From a virus: a stretch of DNA of 64,000 nt. The notes below the pieces were generated by a model that was not told the origin of the DNA, searched no databases, and saw nothing but the letters and a program-made list of their open reading frames with translations. This document shows, piece by piece, positions 33,818 through 41,825 of the stretch. The translations under genes and the position numbers were made by a program. The stretch covers positions 1 through 64,000 of the IMG/VR virus record IMGVR_UViG_3300037010_003037, one strand, 5' to 3'. Position 1 is the first letter of the stretch, and each line of letters opens with the position of its first letter.

Positions 33818-35041
33818 ATGTTAACAGTGAAAATGAGAAATTTGATGATGATTGGTATTATCGCTGTATTGACAGCGTGCGGTGGTGGCGGAGATTTCAC
33901 AACAACACCAGTTGTCACAACAACACCAGTTGTCACAACAACACCAGTTGTCACAACACCAATTCCTGCATTTAAGACGAGTTATGAGAACGCGAATGGC
34001 TATGGCATGTCGCATATTAACTTTCCTGCGACAGTACAAATTGGTATTGGTCAAGTAGCGTGGGGCACTGCTGATTTCTTTAAGACAGGAAACATTGATA
34101 TCTTTACGGCAAAGCAGAATTACAACACCAGTATTCCGTATAGTGTCGTAACGCTTGATGTCAAGTATCAAAGTGATTTTCAGTTTTGGCGACGGGATCC
34201 AGCAACAGGAACGCTAACCCAAGTTGGCCCTACATACAAAGGTTGCTTGCATCCGCGTAAAGCTGTTGTTGCAGATTTTAACAACGATGGTTGGCCTGAT
34301 GTATTTGTCGCATGTCACGGATATGATGCTCCTGTCAATGGGATATGGCTTGGCGAGAAAAGTAAATTGCTGCTTAGTGATGGCAAAGGTGGATTTACTG
34401 TAACCGATGCAACTGACGAAGCAGGATTTTACCATGGAGCTACCGCTGCTGATGTGAACGGCGATGGTTGGGTAGACATAGTGGTGACAAATAATTTTAA
34501 TCTAACCCACCCTCTCTTTGTATTATTAAACAACAAAGATGGTACGTTTACAAAGGATGAGACGAGAATAAAAAATGTGACCCCGGGTCCATTTTTCTCG
34601 GTCGAACTGGTCGATGTAAATGGTGATGGTATTCTTGACCTTATTGCTGGCGGTCATGAGGCAACTCCAGATTGCACTGACTATGTAGGATGCACTGCCG
34701 AAACTGCTATTTTTTACGGGGATGCAACTGGAAATTTCGGGAATACTAAAAAAGTGATCCCAGCAGTCCCTGGGCAGGGCGTTGTATTAAGCTTTAACGT
34801 CGTGCATAGGAATGGTCAAAACGTAGTTTACGTTGGTAGAACATCAGACTCGACGAATCCCATTGGTTTTTACAAAACACGAGTTTTGCAAGCATACAAC
34901 GAAACAACTGGTACTAGTTCTGTATTGTTGAATGAAGTCGGGCAATGGATTCCATGGTGGGGCACCATTACACGTAATGGTGTAGTTGGTGTGGCACCAA
35001 TGGATGGAATATTCCCAGACTATTTTTTTAGTATCCCCTGA
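33818..35041 (+). CDS. Lipoprotein with FG-GAP/VCBS repeats
   Basis: 407 residues. A signal peptide with lipobox LTAC (18-21) is followed by GGGG, a Thr-rich spacer of three TTTPVV units, then beta-propeller repeats with calcium-binding loops: ADFNNDGWPDVFVA, ADVNGDGWVDIVV and VDVNGDGILDLIAGG. Such propellers mediate adhesion or binding at the cell surface. The start has GGAGG 7 nt upstream. A phage-encoded lipoprotein could alter the infected cell's surface, for example against superinfection; this is inference. The lipobox with a poly-Gly tail is typical of Gram-negative proteins, and the gene may have been captured from a host. Confidence 0.85.
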   Translation: MLTVKMRNLMMIGIIAVLTACGGGGDFTTTPVVTTTPVVTTTPVVTTPIPAFKTSYENANGYGMSHINFPATVQIGIGQVAWGTADFFKTGNIDIFTAKQNYNTSIPYSVVTLDVKYQSDFQFWRRDPATGTLTQVGPTYKGCLHPRKAVVADFNNDGWPDVFVACHGYDAPVNGIWLGEKSKLLLSDGKGGFTVTDATDEAGFYHGATAADVNGDGWVDIVVTNNFNLTHPLFVLLNNKDGTFTKDETRIKNVTPGPFFSVELVDVNGDGILDLIAGGHEATPDCTDYVGCTAETAIFYGDATGNFGNTKKVIPAVPGQGVVLSFNVVHRNGQNVVYVGRTSDSTNPIGFYKTRVLQAYNETTGTSSVLLNEVGQWIPWWGTITRNGVVGVAPMDGIFPDYFFSIP

Positions 35042-35067
35042 AATATTCATCCAAGCATTTGTTACAA

Positions 35068-35105
35068 GTGTTATATCGGGCTGCGTTCGCAGCCCGATAT
35101 AACAC
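35068..35105. repeat. 18-bp inverted repeat after the lipoprotein gene
   Basis: GTGTTATATCGGGCTGCG (35068-35085) is perfectly complementary to 35088-35105. No T-run follows, so it may be a factor-dependent terminator, a processing hairpin, or a protein site. The gap 35042-35338 otherwise holds a second small inverted repeat (GAACCT/AGGTTC near 35164-35186) and a promoter, and no gene. Confidence 0.65.
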
Positions 35106-35287
35106 TGTTGTATGAATACGTCTGTGTTCATTTTCCTTGTGTAGATACTAATTTGACTGTCAAGAACCTCGTTACCATGACAAGGTTCAGGTTCCAGACA
35201 CGATACCAGTAACTTAACCTGATCAGTAATTGTTACATTTTGTGATACAGTTTTCAATTGGTTACAATTTATCTGCACAATTTTGCT

Positions 35288-35303
35288 CAGGTTGTGTTAT
35301 AAT
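35288..35303 (+). promoter_or_regulatory. Extended -10 promoter for the 35339 gene
   Basis: CAGGTTGTGTTATAAT with TGT extended -10. The initially transcribed TATCGATTAAAC is shared with the promoter at 29858. Confidence 0.55.
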
Positions 35304-35338
35304 TCAATTATCGATTAAACCACAGGAGTAACGTCCAA

Positions 35339-35797
35339 ATGCTGAAACAAATCGCAAACATCATCAATATTCCCTACATCGAAAATGATCTGGTTTCTCA
35401 GACCATCTTGCAACGCATCGTTGCAAAGCTTCCAAATGGCATGACTGAAGAGTCTGATGGTTTTGAGCAAGCTGTCTTGGAAGCCGAAGCTCAAGTTGAT
35501 CAAGAAGGTCAAATGGCAATCGTTTCTTTGGTCAAGCAAATGACGGCAGAGCCTGTTGAAAAAATGCTAAAGATCAAGTCGAGCCCTAAGGGTGCTCGTG
35601 TTAAGATTGCAGCGGCAAATGGCATTCGTTTTTCATTTGGCCCTATTTGGAATGAATCTGTTAAAAAAGGCAAAGGTATTGCGGTTGCTCCTGCAAACCG
35701 CGCAAAGCTCAATCATCAAGCTTTGCTGGTTGGTATTGCTAACCCAGAAACGATGGAAGCAAGTGCTCTTTGTGCAGAAATTTCCAAAACGCTATAA
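35339..35797 (+). CDS. Hypothetical protein, paralogue of the next gene
   Basis: 152 residues. An acidic helical N-terminal half is followed by a basic domain with FSFGPIWNESVKKGKGIAVAP (about 98-118), nearly the same as FRFGPVWMSSIKEGKGIALSP in the next protein. The shared segment of about 30 residues defines a small domain present in tandem genes. ACAGGAG lies upstream. No known family recognised. Its own promoter suggests separate regulation. Confidence 0.65.
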   Translation: MLKQIANIINIPYIENDLVSQTILQRIVAKLPNGMTEESDGFEQAVLEAEAQVDQEGQMAIVSLVKQMTAEPVEKMLKIKSSPKGARVKIAAANGIRFSFGPIWNESVKKGKGIAVAPANRAKLNHQALLVGIANPETMEASALCAEISKTL

Positions 35798-35818
35798 AAA
35801 CACATTTTGATATTGTTG

Positions 35819-35827
35819 TGGTATAGT
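35819..35827 (+). promoter_or_regulatory. Possible extended -10 promoter before the second paralogue
   Basis: TGGTATAGT (TGN extended -10) between the two paralogues. The downstream leader can fold using GGTCG/CGACC (about 35829-35873). Confidence 0.35.
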
Positions 35828-35915
35828 AGGTCGAATACCGCAACAATTTAGATTCGTGTCGACCAAACCGTGAACTAACACGCAAACACAATTCTTTTGA
35901 TGAAAGGAAATTAAA

Positions 35916-36371
35916 ATGACGCTGAATGAACTGATCGCCAAGTACAACGCTCTTGCTACTGTTGCTGGGCTTCCTACACGAAAGTGGTTTGAAAACAAAG
36001 CTAAAGCTGAAGCAGCTATTGCTGAAGTAGAGGCTAAAACCAAAGCAACTATCACTGAAGATAAAGCTGAAACTGAAGTAGCTATTACTGAAGTCAAGGC
36101 TGAAGAAGCTATTGCTGAATTCACGGAAAAGAGTAAGGGTGCTAAATTGAAGATTGCCAAGTCAATGAGGACTGTGAAAGTACATGAAAAAGGTCCTCGA
36201 GGCTTCAGGTTTGGACCTGTGTGGATGTCTTCAATCAAGGAAGGTAAAGGCATTGCTCTCTCGCCAGCAAACATGCCGAAACTTCTAGATACCGCAGCCC
36301 ACTTTGGGGTATCTGTTGATAACAAGGCGTCTCAAGCTGATATTGTTGCAGCCGTTGCAGCAGTAATTTAA
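35916..36371 (+). CDS. Hypothetical protein with Glu/Lys/Ala repeats, paralogue of preceding gene
   Basis: 151 residues. The N-terminal part contains a helical segment with repeated A-E-x-x-I-x-E-V/K units (about 30-80), probably coiled coil. The C-terminal domain FRFGPVWMSSIKEGKGIALSP (about 102-122) is shared with the preceding gene product, and a helical end resembling a SAP/HeH-like fold follows. GAAAGGAAA upstream. The pair probably arose by duplication with divergent N-termini. Function unknown. Confidence 0.65.
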   Translation: MTLNELIAKYNALATVAGLPTRKWFENKAKAEAAIAEVEAKTKATITEDKAETEVAITEVKAEEAIAEFTEKSKGAKLKIAKSMRTVKVHEKGPRGFRFGPVWMSSIKEGKGIALSPANMPKLLDTAAHFGVSVDNKASQADIVAAVAAVI

Positions 36372-36392
36372 ATCGTGCAGTAGAGCACATAA

Positions 36393-36431
36393 TTCTAGGC
36401 CTACCTTTATCCTATAAAGGTAGGCCTAGAA
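36393..36431. terminator. Strong hairpin between convergent genes
   Basis: An 18-bp stem (36393-36410 with 36414-36431, CCT loop) lies 22 nt after the plus-strand gene. There is no long U-run, so termination may be partial or factor-dependent. Bases 36432-36535 hold no gene that I can support. Confidence 0.5.
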
Positions 36432-36535
36432 GATCTTGATTGACTCTTCTTCATCTCGAATTCCAATGACGATGTATAGATTGTTTTGTATGAGTGTCAT
36501 GAAGAAATCCGTTAGGATCTTATCATCCCCTCAGT

Positions 36536-36752
36536 TTAAGATTCATCATCTGTGCCAATTTTTACCATCTTTGGATTGACCATATCCCAAGCCACTGAAC
36601 CTATCGTGATGAGATATGTGTTGTAGATAAAACATGTAGTTCTTGACAAGTGAGTAAACTCGTTGCAAGTCGTTCCTTGAAGACGTTTGAAGTCATCTTT
36701 GGTGAGCTTAAGCAGCTTCCTTGTGCTCTTCAAGAAGTTCTGCTACACTCAT
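36536..36752 (-). pseudogene. Frameshifted or +1-recoded small gene
   Basis: On the minus strand an ATG (36752-36750) overlaps the upstream gene's stop as ATGA and has 14 codons (MSVAELLEEHKEAA) before TAA. The +1 frame then stays open for about 60 codons (KLTKDDFKRLQGTTC... to IGTDDES). A shift at GCT-TAA-G would join them without a gap. The N-terminus resembles the MKVAELFE start of the upstream gene product, so the joined protein would carry a capsid-targeting-like peptide. Either a frameshift mutation, a sequence error, or programmed +1 frameshifting. Confidence 0.45.
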
Positions 36753-37405
36753 TTCAGTTTAATCTCTAGTTTTTCAGCTAACTTGTCTTTAAAGTAGTAG
36801 TTTCTGACAGCAATGTAACTATCACCAGTGATAAGCACATCATCATACCTACCCTTAAGAACTTCTGCTAGCTCTGATGTAGAGCTAAATGATTTTGGAC
36901 GCATCTTGAGGATTTCCTCCTTCATGCGCTCTATGTCATCACCACTTCCAATTTCCCGCATCTTGAAGAACGTGTAGCCATCTTTCACGGATTCAAACAC
37001 TGTGCCAGTCCAACCGTCCTTCACGAAGATGACATAGACTGATCCCCAGGCTCTAGTCTTGTCAATATTTGTTGTGCAGAAAATGGAATTCATGCGAGTA
37101 GCCTTGAGACCAGCCGCAAGAAATGCCTGGTGCAGCTTCTGATGCGACTTCTCTTCCATTTCAACTGGTTTGCGGTCTTGATGAATCTTTGACTTGATGA
37201 CAACAGTTTCATCGCGGATTCCACGGTACAGAACTAGGCCAGTCTGTTGATAGGCCTTTAGCATCTCGCCACAGTTCTCAGTGATGATTTGAACGAGATG
37301 TTCATCATCCTTCGTGTCATCAATTTTCTTAGATTCGGGTTTGAGCACATCATGTTGTCCTTGTGCTGGATCAAACCATGCTTCAAACAGTTCTGCTACT
37401 TTCAT
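36749..37405 (-). CDS. Possible ADP-ribosyltransferase-like protein with capsid-targeting-like N-terminus
   Basis: 218 residues. N-terminus MKVAELFE|AW fits the L-x-E|A prohead-protease site at residue 8. The body has an ART-like order: LVLYRGIRD (Arg61), NSIFCTTN (106-113, the S-T-like strand), then a late YDDVLITGDSYIAVRNYY segment (about 187-204). The usual E-x-E is not clear; Glu181 or Asp188/189 could substitute, or the domain may be inactive. T4 carries related Alt and Mod enzymes that modify host RNA polymerase. The assignment is tentative. The next small gene overlaps its stop. Confidence 0.5.
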   Translation of the reverse strand: MKVAELFEAWFDPAQGQHDVLKPESKKIDDTKDDEHLVQIITENCGEMLKAYQQTGLVLYRGIRDETVVIKSKIHQDRKPVEMEEKSHQKLHQAFLAAGLKATRMNSIFCTTNIDKTRAWGSVYVIFVKDGWTGTVFESVKDGYTFFKMREIGSGDDIERMKEEILKMRPKSFSSTSELAEVLKGRYDDVLITGDSYIAVRNYYFKDKLAEKLEIKLK

Positions 37406-37440
37406 ATTATAATTTCACAAATGGTTACACAATTTTTGAT

Positions 37441-37468
37441 GTTTACATTTTCAGATTCATAGTATAAT
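37441..37468 (+). promoter_or_regulatory. Promoter with both GTTTACA and extended upstream element
   Basis: GTTTACA (37441-37447) and TATAAT (37463-37468) with a short 15-bp spacer. CAGATTCATAGTATAAT matches the promoter at 27766 at 15 of 17 positions. It would give a leader of about 300 nt before the topoisomerase gene. Confidence 0.5.
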
Positions 37469-37606
37469 TTTTATTTATAAAAGTAGTAAAGTGAGAAAAA
37501 TACACGATCTTTAGTCATGTGTATGAATCGCTAAACTTGTTTTTCAATATATTTTAGTGATGGTACCGATAAAATCATTTTCAATACTAGAAATAAAAAT
37601 ATATTG

Positions 37607-37651
37607 TCTGGTATCTAGATCACAGCACAGCCCGAGCTACTGGATACCAGA
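37607..37651 (+). other. Hairpin in the topoisomerase leader
   Basis: TCTGGTATC (37607-37615) pairs with GATACCAGA (37643-37651). It lies in the 370-nt gap 37406-37776, which has two promoters and no gene; the hairpin would be present only in transcripts from the upstream promoter. Confidence 0.45.
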
Positions 37652-37717
37652 ACTACAATCGCGAAATGAAAAAGAAAGATACTGCGACCTGAATGGTCCT
37701 GATTCTTACTGACATCA

Positions 37718-37747
37718 GTTTACACAGGACATCCTGCGTAATAAAAT
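37718..37747 (+). promoter_or_regulatory. Early-type promoter for the topoisomerase operon
   Basis: GTTTACA (37718-37724), 17-bp spacer, TAAAAT (37742-37747). Start about 37754, giving a leader of about 23 nt. Confidence 0.7.
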
Positions 37748-37776
37748 AATCTACATCTAACTAACAACGAGACCTC

Positions 37777-39726
37777 ATGACAAAAGACAAGACGATTGAA
37801 CAGAAATTTCGTAAGCTATCGGAGATTGAACATTGCCTATTGAGGCCTGGACGCTACATCGGTTCAATCACGCCTCACACTTCACAGGAATACATTCCTG
37901 TTGTCAAGTCGGCAACCGACGTTTCGATGGTTCGCCGTGAAGTCACCTACAACCCTGGCTTCCTGAAACTCTTCGATGAAGTCATCTCCAACTCTGCTGA
38001 CCACTCAAAGCGGCCTGAGGGCAAGCATCTCGATACGATCCGCGTTGAAGTTGATCAATCTAAGGGCGAGATCAGCATCTTCGACAACGGCGGTATCCCG
38101 GTTGTCAAGCACGCTGAGTACAACCAGTGGGTTCCTGAGATGATCTTTGAACTTCGCGCTGGCTCTAACTTCGACGATGACGATCAAGCAATGCTTACCG
38201 GACAAAACGGTGAGGGTGCTGCTCTGACGAACATCTTCTCCCGCAAGTTCGTGGTCGAAACCTGTGATGGCAAGAACAAGTTCAAGATGATCTTTGAGGA
38301 CAACTCTCAAAATCGCAAGCCCGCAAAGGTTGAATCTGCAGCAGGTGTCAAAGGATTCACGCGGATCACATACATTCCCGACTTCGAGAAGCTGGGAATG
38401 ACTGGTATTGACCAAGACAACCTAGACATGCTCATCGCTCGTGTCTATCAAGTTGCCGCTGTAAACACACACCTAAAGGTTTACTTCAACGGGACTCGTG
38501 TGATGACGCGCTCGTTCAAGGACTACATTGAGATGTTTGTCGGCAAAGATGGTGAATACGCGTACGATGAAACTGAGCACTGGAAGGTAGGTGTAGCAAG
38601 TTCTGAGGATGGATTTCAGCACATCTCCTTCGTAAATGGTACGCACACGAAGATCGGTGGTACTCATGTTTTGTACGTGGGCATGCAGATTTGGGAACGC
38701 ATCCGCGAATACATCAAAAAGAAGCACAAGGTGGACATTAAGCCATCTGAGCTGCGTCAGCACATGACGCTGTTCATTGATTGCTCGATCGTGAATCCAC
38801 GCTATTCAAGCCAAACAAAAGACGATCTTATCACCGAGGTCAAGGACTATAAAACAAGCTGGACAGCGCCTGACAAGATGATTAATAAGATCGTCAAGTC
38901 AACGATCATACAGAACATTCTTGACTGGGCAGCTGCAAAGCAATACCAGGAAGAAATGAGAGAGCTACGCAAGCTTAATAAGGAAACTGATAAAGCTGAT
39001 CCCCGCCGTGTTGAAAAGTTTTCTGACGCCTTTGAGAAAAAAGAACGTCATAAGTGCGTCATCTTTCTGACAGAAGGAGATTCCGCTGCAAAATCTGTCC
39101 AAGCTGGGCGTGGTAAGAATCCATATATTGCAAGCTTCCCATTGCGTGGTAAGCCGTTGAACGTTCGAGAAAAAGACACAAAGCGAATTTTAGAAAACGA
39201 GGAAATCAAGAAGATTCTAACAATCATCGGTTTGAAGCTTGGTGAGAAGGTTACCTCTATCGCTCAGCTTCGATTTGGTCGCATTGCTTTCACGACAGAT
39301 GCAGACGTTGATGGAGCACATATCTCTGGGTTGCTAATGAATCTATTTGACCATTTTTGGCCGGAGTTGTTTGATCTTGGTGTCATTTGCGTATTTCGCA
39401 CTCCTTTGGTAAAAGTAATTCTAAAAGACAAGACGGTTCTGGAATTTTTCACGGAGCGCGAGTTCAAGGAATGGGAAAAGACGGATGGGCAGAAGCTAAA
39501 AGGTTGGACCCATAAGTACTACAAAGGACTTGGTACGAGCACTGCCGCCGAGTTCAAGAACTATTTTGAAAACATGGATAACTATCTGTTCAAGATTGAG
39601 ATGGCTGACAAGGAAGACAAAGATGCTATTGATCTAGCATTCAACAGCCAGCGCGCTGATGATCGCAAGAAATGGCTAGAAACTGGCGCGGCAAATTTTG
39701 AGGATTTTATCATGGAAGCTGTATGA
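37777..39726 (+). CDS. 39: Phage DNA topoisomerase II large subunit (GyrB/ParE-like)
   Basis: 649 residues, combining in one protein what T4 splits into gp39 and gp60. GHKL ATPase: DEVISNSADH (67-76, catalytic Glu68 and Asn72), DNGGIPV (103-109) and GQNGEGAALTN (142-152). TOPRIM: EGDSAAKS (about 430-437), PLRGKPLNV and TTDADVDGAHI (about 507-517) with the metal-binding Asp pair. T4-type topoisomerase relaxes and decatenates DNA and is needed for replication-origin use. It works with the subunit encoded at 40044. The stop overlaps a small membrane-protein gene (ATGA). Confidence 0.95.
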   Translation: MTKDKTIEQKFRKLSEIEHCLLRPGRYIGSITPHTSQEYIPVVKSATDVSMVRREVTYNPGFLKLFDEVISNSADHSKRPEGKHLDTIRVEVDQSKGEISIFDNGGIPVVKHAEYNQWVPEMIFELRAGSNFDDDDQAMLTGQNGEGAALTNIFSRKFVVETCDGKNKFKMIFEDNSQNRKPAKVESAAGVKGFTRITYIPDFEKLGMTGIDQDNLDMLIARVYQVAAVNTHLKVYFNGTRVMTRSFKDYIEMFVGKDGEYAYDETEHWKVGVASSEDGFQHISFVNGTHTKIGGTHVLYVGMQIWERIREYIKKKHKVDIKPSELRQHMTLFIDCSIVNPRYSSQTKDDLITEVKDYKTSWTAPDKMINKIVKSTIIQNILDWAAAKQYQEEMRELRKLNKETDKADPRRVEKFSDAFEKKERHKCVIFLTEGDSAAKSVQAGRGKNPYIASFPLRGKPLNVREKDTKRILENEEIKKILTIIGLKLGEKVTSIAQLRFGRIAFTTDADVDGAHISGLLMNLFDHFWPELFDLGVICVFRTPLVKVILKDKTVLEFFTEREFKEWEKTDGQKLKGWTHKYYKGLGTSTAAEFKNYFENMDNYLFKIEMADKEDKDAIDLAFNSQRADDRKKWLETGAANFEDFIMEAV

Positions 39727-39959
39727 AAGTTATTAAATTTCTGATTGCTGTAGCGCTCATCATTTTAACAATCATTATTTTTGCGTTCGTGCAGAAAGCT
39801 GTGATGCTTTATGGACTGGTTGTTGGAATGACTGAGTTTGGTGCTAGTATTATCGGTTTAATCACAGTTGTATTCTTGTTGGTGATGTTCATTATGATTG
39901 ATCATGTAGGCGATTGGATTGTTGATCCATTTACTAATAAAAATGATAGTAAAAAATGA
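39723..39959 (+). CDS. Small membrane protein
   Basis: 78 residues with two transmembrane helices (about 5-27 and 38-62) and a polar C-terminus (DPFTNKNDSKK). It overlaps the topoisomerase stop by 4 nt. No family recognised. It lies between the two topoisomerase genes. Confidence 0.6.
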   Translation: MKVIKFLIAVALIILTIIIFAFVQKAVMLYGLVVGMTEFGASIIGLITVVFLLVMFIMIDHVGDWIVDPFTNKNDSKK

Positions 39960-40008
39960 TATGAAGATTATTGACAACATCTAAAAATAATCGATAAAAT
40001 CAAAATAA

Positions 40009-40038
40009 GTTTACACGATACATTAACCTAATTATAAT
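40009..40038 (+). promoter_or_regulatory. Early-type promoter that starts a leaderless gp52 mRNA
   Basis: GTTTACA (40009-40015), 17-bp spacer, TATAAT (40033-40038). Only 5 nt separate the -10 box from the ATG at 40044, so transcription should start at or beside the start codon. Confidence 0.75.
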
Positions 40039-40043
40039 TACAC

Positions 40044-41417
40044 ATGGCAAATAAATCTATTTCAAACATGACAAAACACGCTGCTGGTCGTCGAATTCGT
40101 GTTAAGCACTTTATGAACTCTGCGTTTAAGGAGTTCTCGTTGTATGACAATGTGCGGTCAATTCCTATTCTGTTTGATGGCATGAAACCATCACAGCGAA
40201 AAGCAGTATATGGCGTGCAACTTCGTGGTGAGAATGCTCCTGAAATTCAGGTGGAACGCCTTGCAGCCCAAGTTGCCGCAGCTACTGACTACCACCACGG
40301 CACAGGCTCAATGGAAGGTACCATTATTGGTATGGCGACTAACTATGCTGGCGCCAACAACATGAACCTTTTCATGCCAAATGGACAGTTCGGTTCTCGC
40401 TTGACTAAAGAAGCTGCCGCAGGTCGATACATTTTCACAAAATTCTCTCCGTACTTTCGTCAGCTCTTCAAGAAGGAGGATGACTCCATTCTTGAGAACA
40501 ACATGGTTGATGGCGAAAAGATCGAACCTAAGTTCTACATTCCTTTGCTACCGATGATGCTCATCAATGGAGCGCAAGGTACTGGAACAGGTCATGCTTG
40601 CTTGATCATGAACTATCATCCTGAACAAGTTCGGGACGCGTGCATGAAAGTTTTGGACGGTAAGAAGCTTACTAAAGGAATGTTGACACCATGGTATCGT
40701 GGTTTTTCTGGTACGATCGTTCGCAGTGCTGAAACAGGTCAAGTCATTATTACAGGCAAGCTTGAAGTAGTGAATAGTACTACTATCAAGATCACCGAAA
40801 TCCCCATTGGTGTGTATCTTGACACTTACAAAGAACATTTGACGAAGCTAGAAGATGCGGGTTTCATCAAAGATTTTGAAGACCGTTCAACTGAGGAAGG
40901 TTTTGAGTTTGTGGTAACGTGCCCCCGCAGCACAACAGCTCTTGATCATGAAGAGCTCCTCAAGAAGTTCAAACTAATCAGCCGCGATACTGAAAACCTA
41001 ACACTGTGGAATGAAAATGGAATTCTTGAGCGTTTTGAAACCGTCGAGGATATCATTGAGCGGTTCGTGGCGTGGCGAGTTGCTCGCTATGAAGATCGTC
41101 GACAGAAGCTGATTGCTGAAACCACCGAATCGATTCGTTGGATGAATGAGAAGCTTCGTTTCATTCTCTTTTACCTATCGAACGTTGATGCTTTTAAGAA
41201 CAAGAAAAAAGAAGATCTCGTCAAAATGCTTTTAGAGAACAAGTTCGAGGATTACGACCGTCTTCTTCAGATGGCAATGTGGAACCTTACCAAGGACAAG
41301 ATTGATGAGCTAAAGAAACAAATTGATGAGGAAAAGAAACATCTTGCTGGCCTGGAAGCTGACACAGCGCAGGCGATGTACAAGCGTGAATTGAAAGAAT
41401 TCAAGTACGTTTACTAA
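40044..41417 (+). CDS. 52: Phage DNA topoisomerase II medium subunit (GyrA/ParC-like)
   Basis: 457 residues (T4 gp52 about 440). The N-terminal breakage-reunion region has RSIPILFDGMKPSQRKAVYG (38-57), the active-site region GSRLTKEAAAGRYIFTKFS with catalytic Tyr129, and IPLLPMMLINGAQGTGTGHA (about 166-185). It lacks the GyrA C-terminal wrapping domain and ends in a coiled coil, as in T4. It cleaves and rejoins DNA together with the gp39-like subunit. There is no Shine-Dalgarno; the promoter is directly adjacent, so the mRNA is predicted to be leaderless. Confidence 0.95.
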   Translation: MANKSISNMTKHAAGRRIRVKHFMNSAFKEFSLYDNVRSIPILFDGMKPSQRKAVYGVQLRGENAPEIQVERLAAQVAAATDYHHGTGSMEGTIIGMATNYAGANNMNLFMPNGQFGSRLTKEAAAGRYIFTKFSPYFRQLFKKEDDSILENNMVDGEKIEPKFYIPLLPMMLINGAQGTGTGHACLIMNYHPEQVRDACMKVLDGKKLTKGMLTPWYRGFSGTIVRSAETGQVIITGKLEVVNSTTIKITEIPIGVYLDTYKEHLTKLEDAGFIKDFEDRSTEEGFEFVVTCPRSTTALDHEELLKKFKLISRDTENLTLWNENGILERFETVEDIIERFVAWRVARYEDRRQKLIAETTESIRWMNEKLRFILFYLSNVDAFKNKKKEDLVKMLLENKFEDYDRLLQMAMWNLTKDKIDELKKQIDEEKKHLAGLEADTAQAMYKRELKEFKYVY

Positions 41418-41437
41418 CTTAGCACCTAATTCAACAA

Positions 41438-41809
41438 ATGGAAAATTTTTTCTATAAAACACTTGCATTTTCATTTATGCCAATGCTGCTAGCATTGCAT
41501 GCTGTCACTCAGTACAACGTATTTTTATACATCTACAGCGCGTTGTTGATTTTTACCATCATCTTCTTTTTGATTGGTATTTTTACGGTATTGCGTAATA
41601 TGGATGATGTTGAGATGATGAAATCAGCTGAAGTGACAATGCCAAAGCCATGGAAAGTGTTTGTTAGCACATTGTACAACTTTTTAGCGCTAGCGTATTT
41701 GCTATACATTAAAGCATATGCGGTAGCCTCAATTCTTGTTTTTCTTATCATTATTCTTATGGCTAGCATGGCTATGCTATGGTCAATTCGTAAAGCAGTA
41801 AAACAATAA
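41438..41809 (+). CDS. Membrane protein of unknown function
   Basis: 123 residues with four predicted transmembrane helices (about 8-26, 28-52, 72-90 and 92-117) and short loops. It starts 20 nt after gp52, without a clear ribosome site. No family recognised. Its position in the replication operon may be incidental or linked to membrane effects of infection. Confidence 0.6.
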   Translation: MENFFYKTLAFSFMPMLLALHAVTQYNVFLYIYSALLIFTIIFFLIGIFTVLRNMDDVEMMKSAEVTMPKPWKVFVSTLYNFLALAYLLYIKAYAVASILVFLIIILMASMAMLWSIRKAVKQ

Positions 41810-41825
41810 CATAGTTTGTAAAAAA

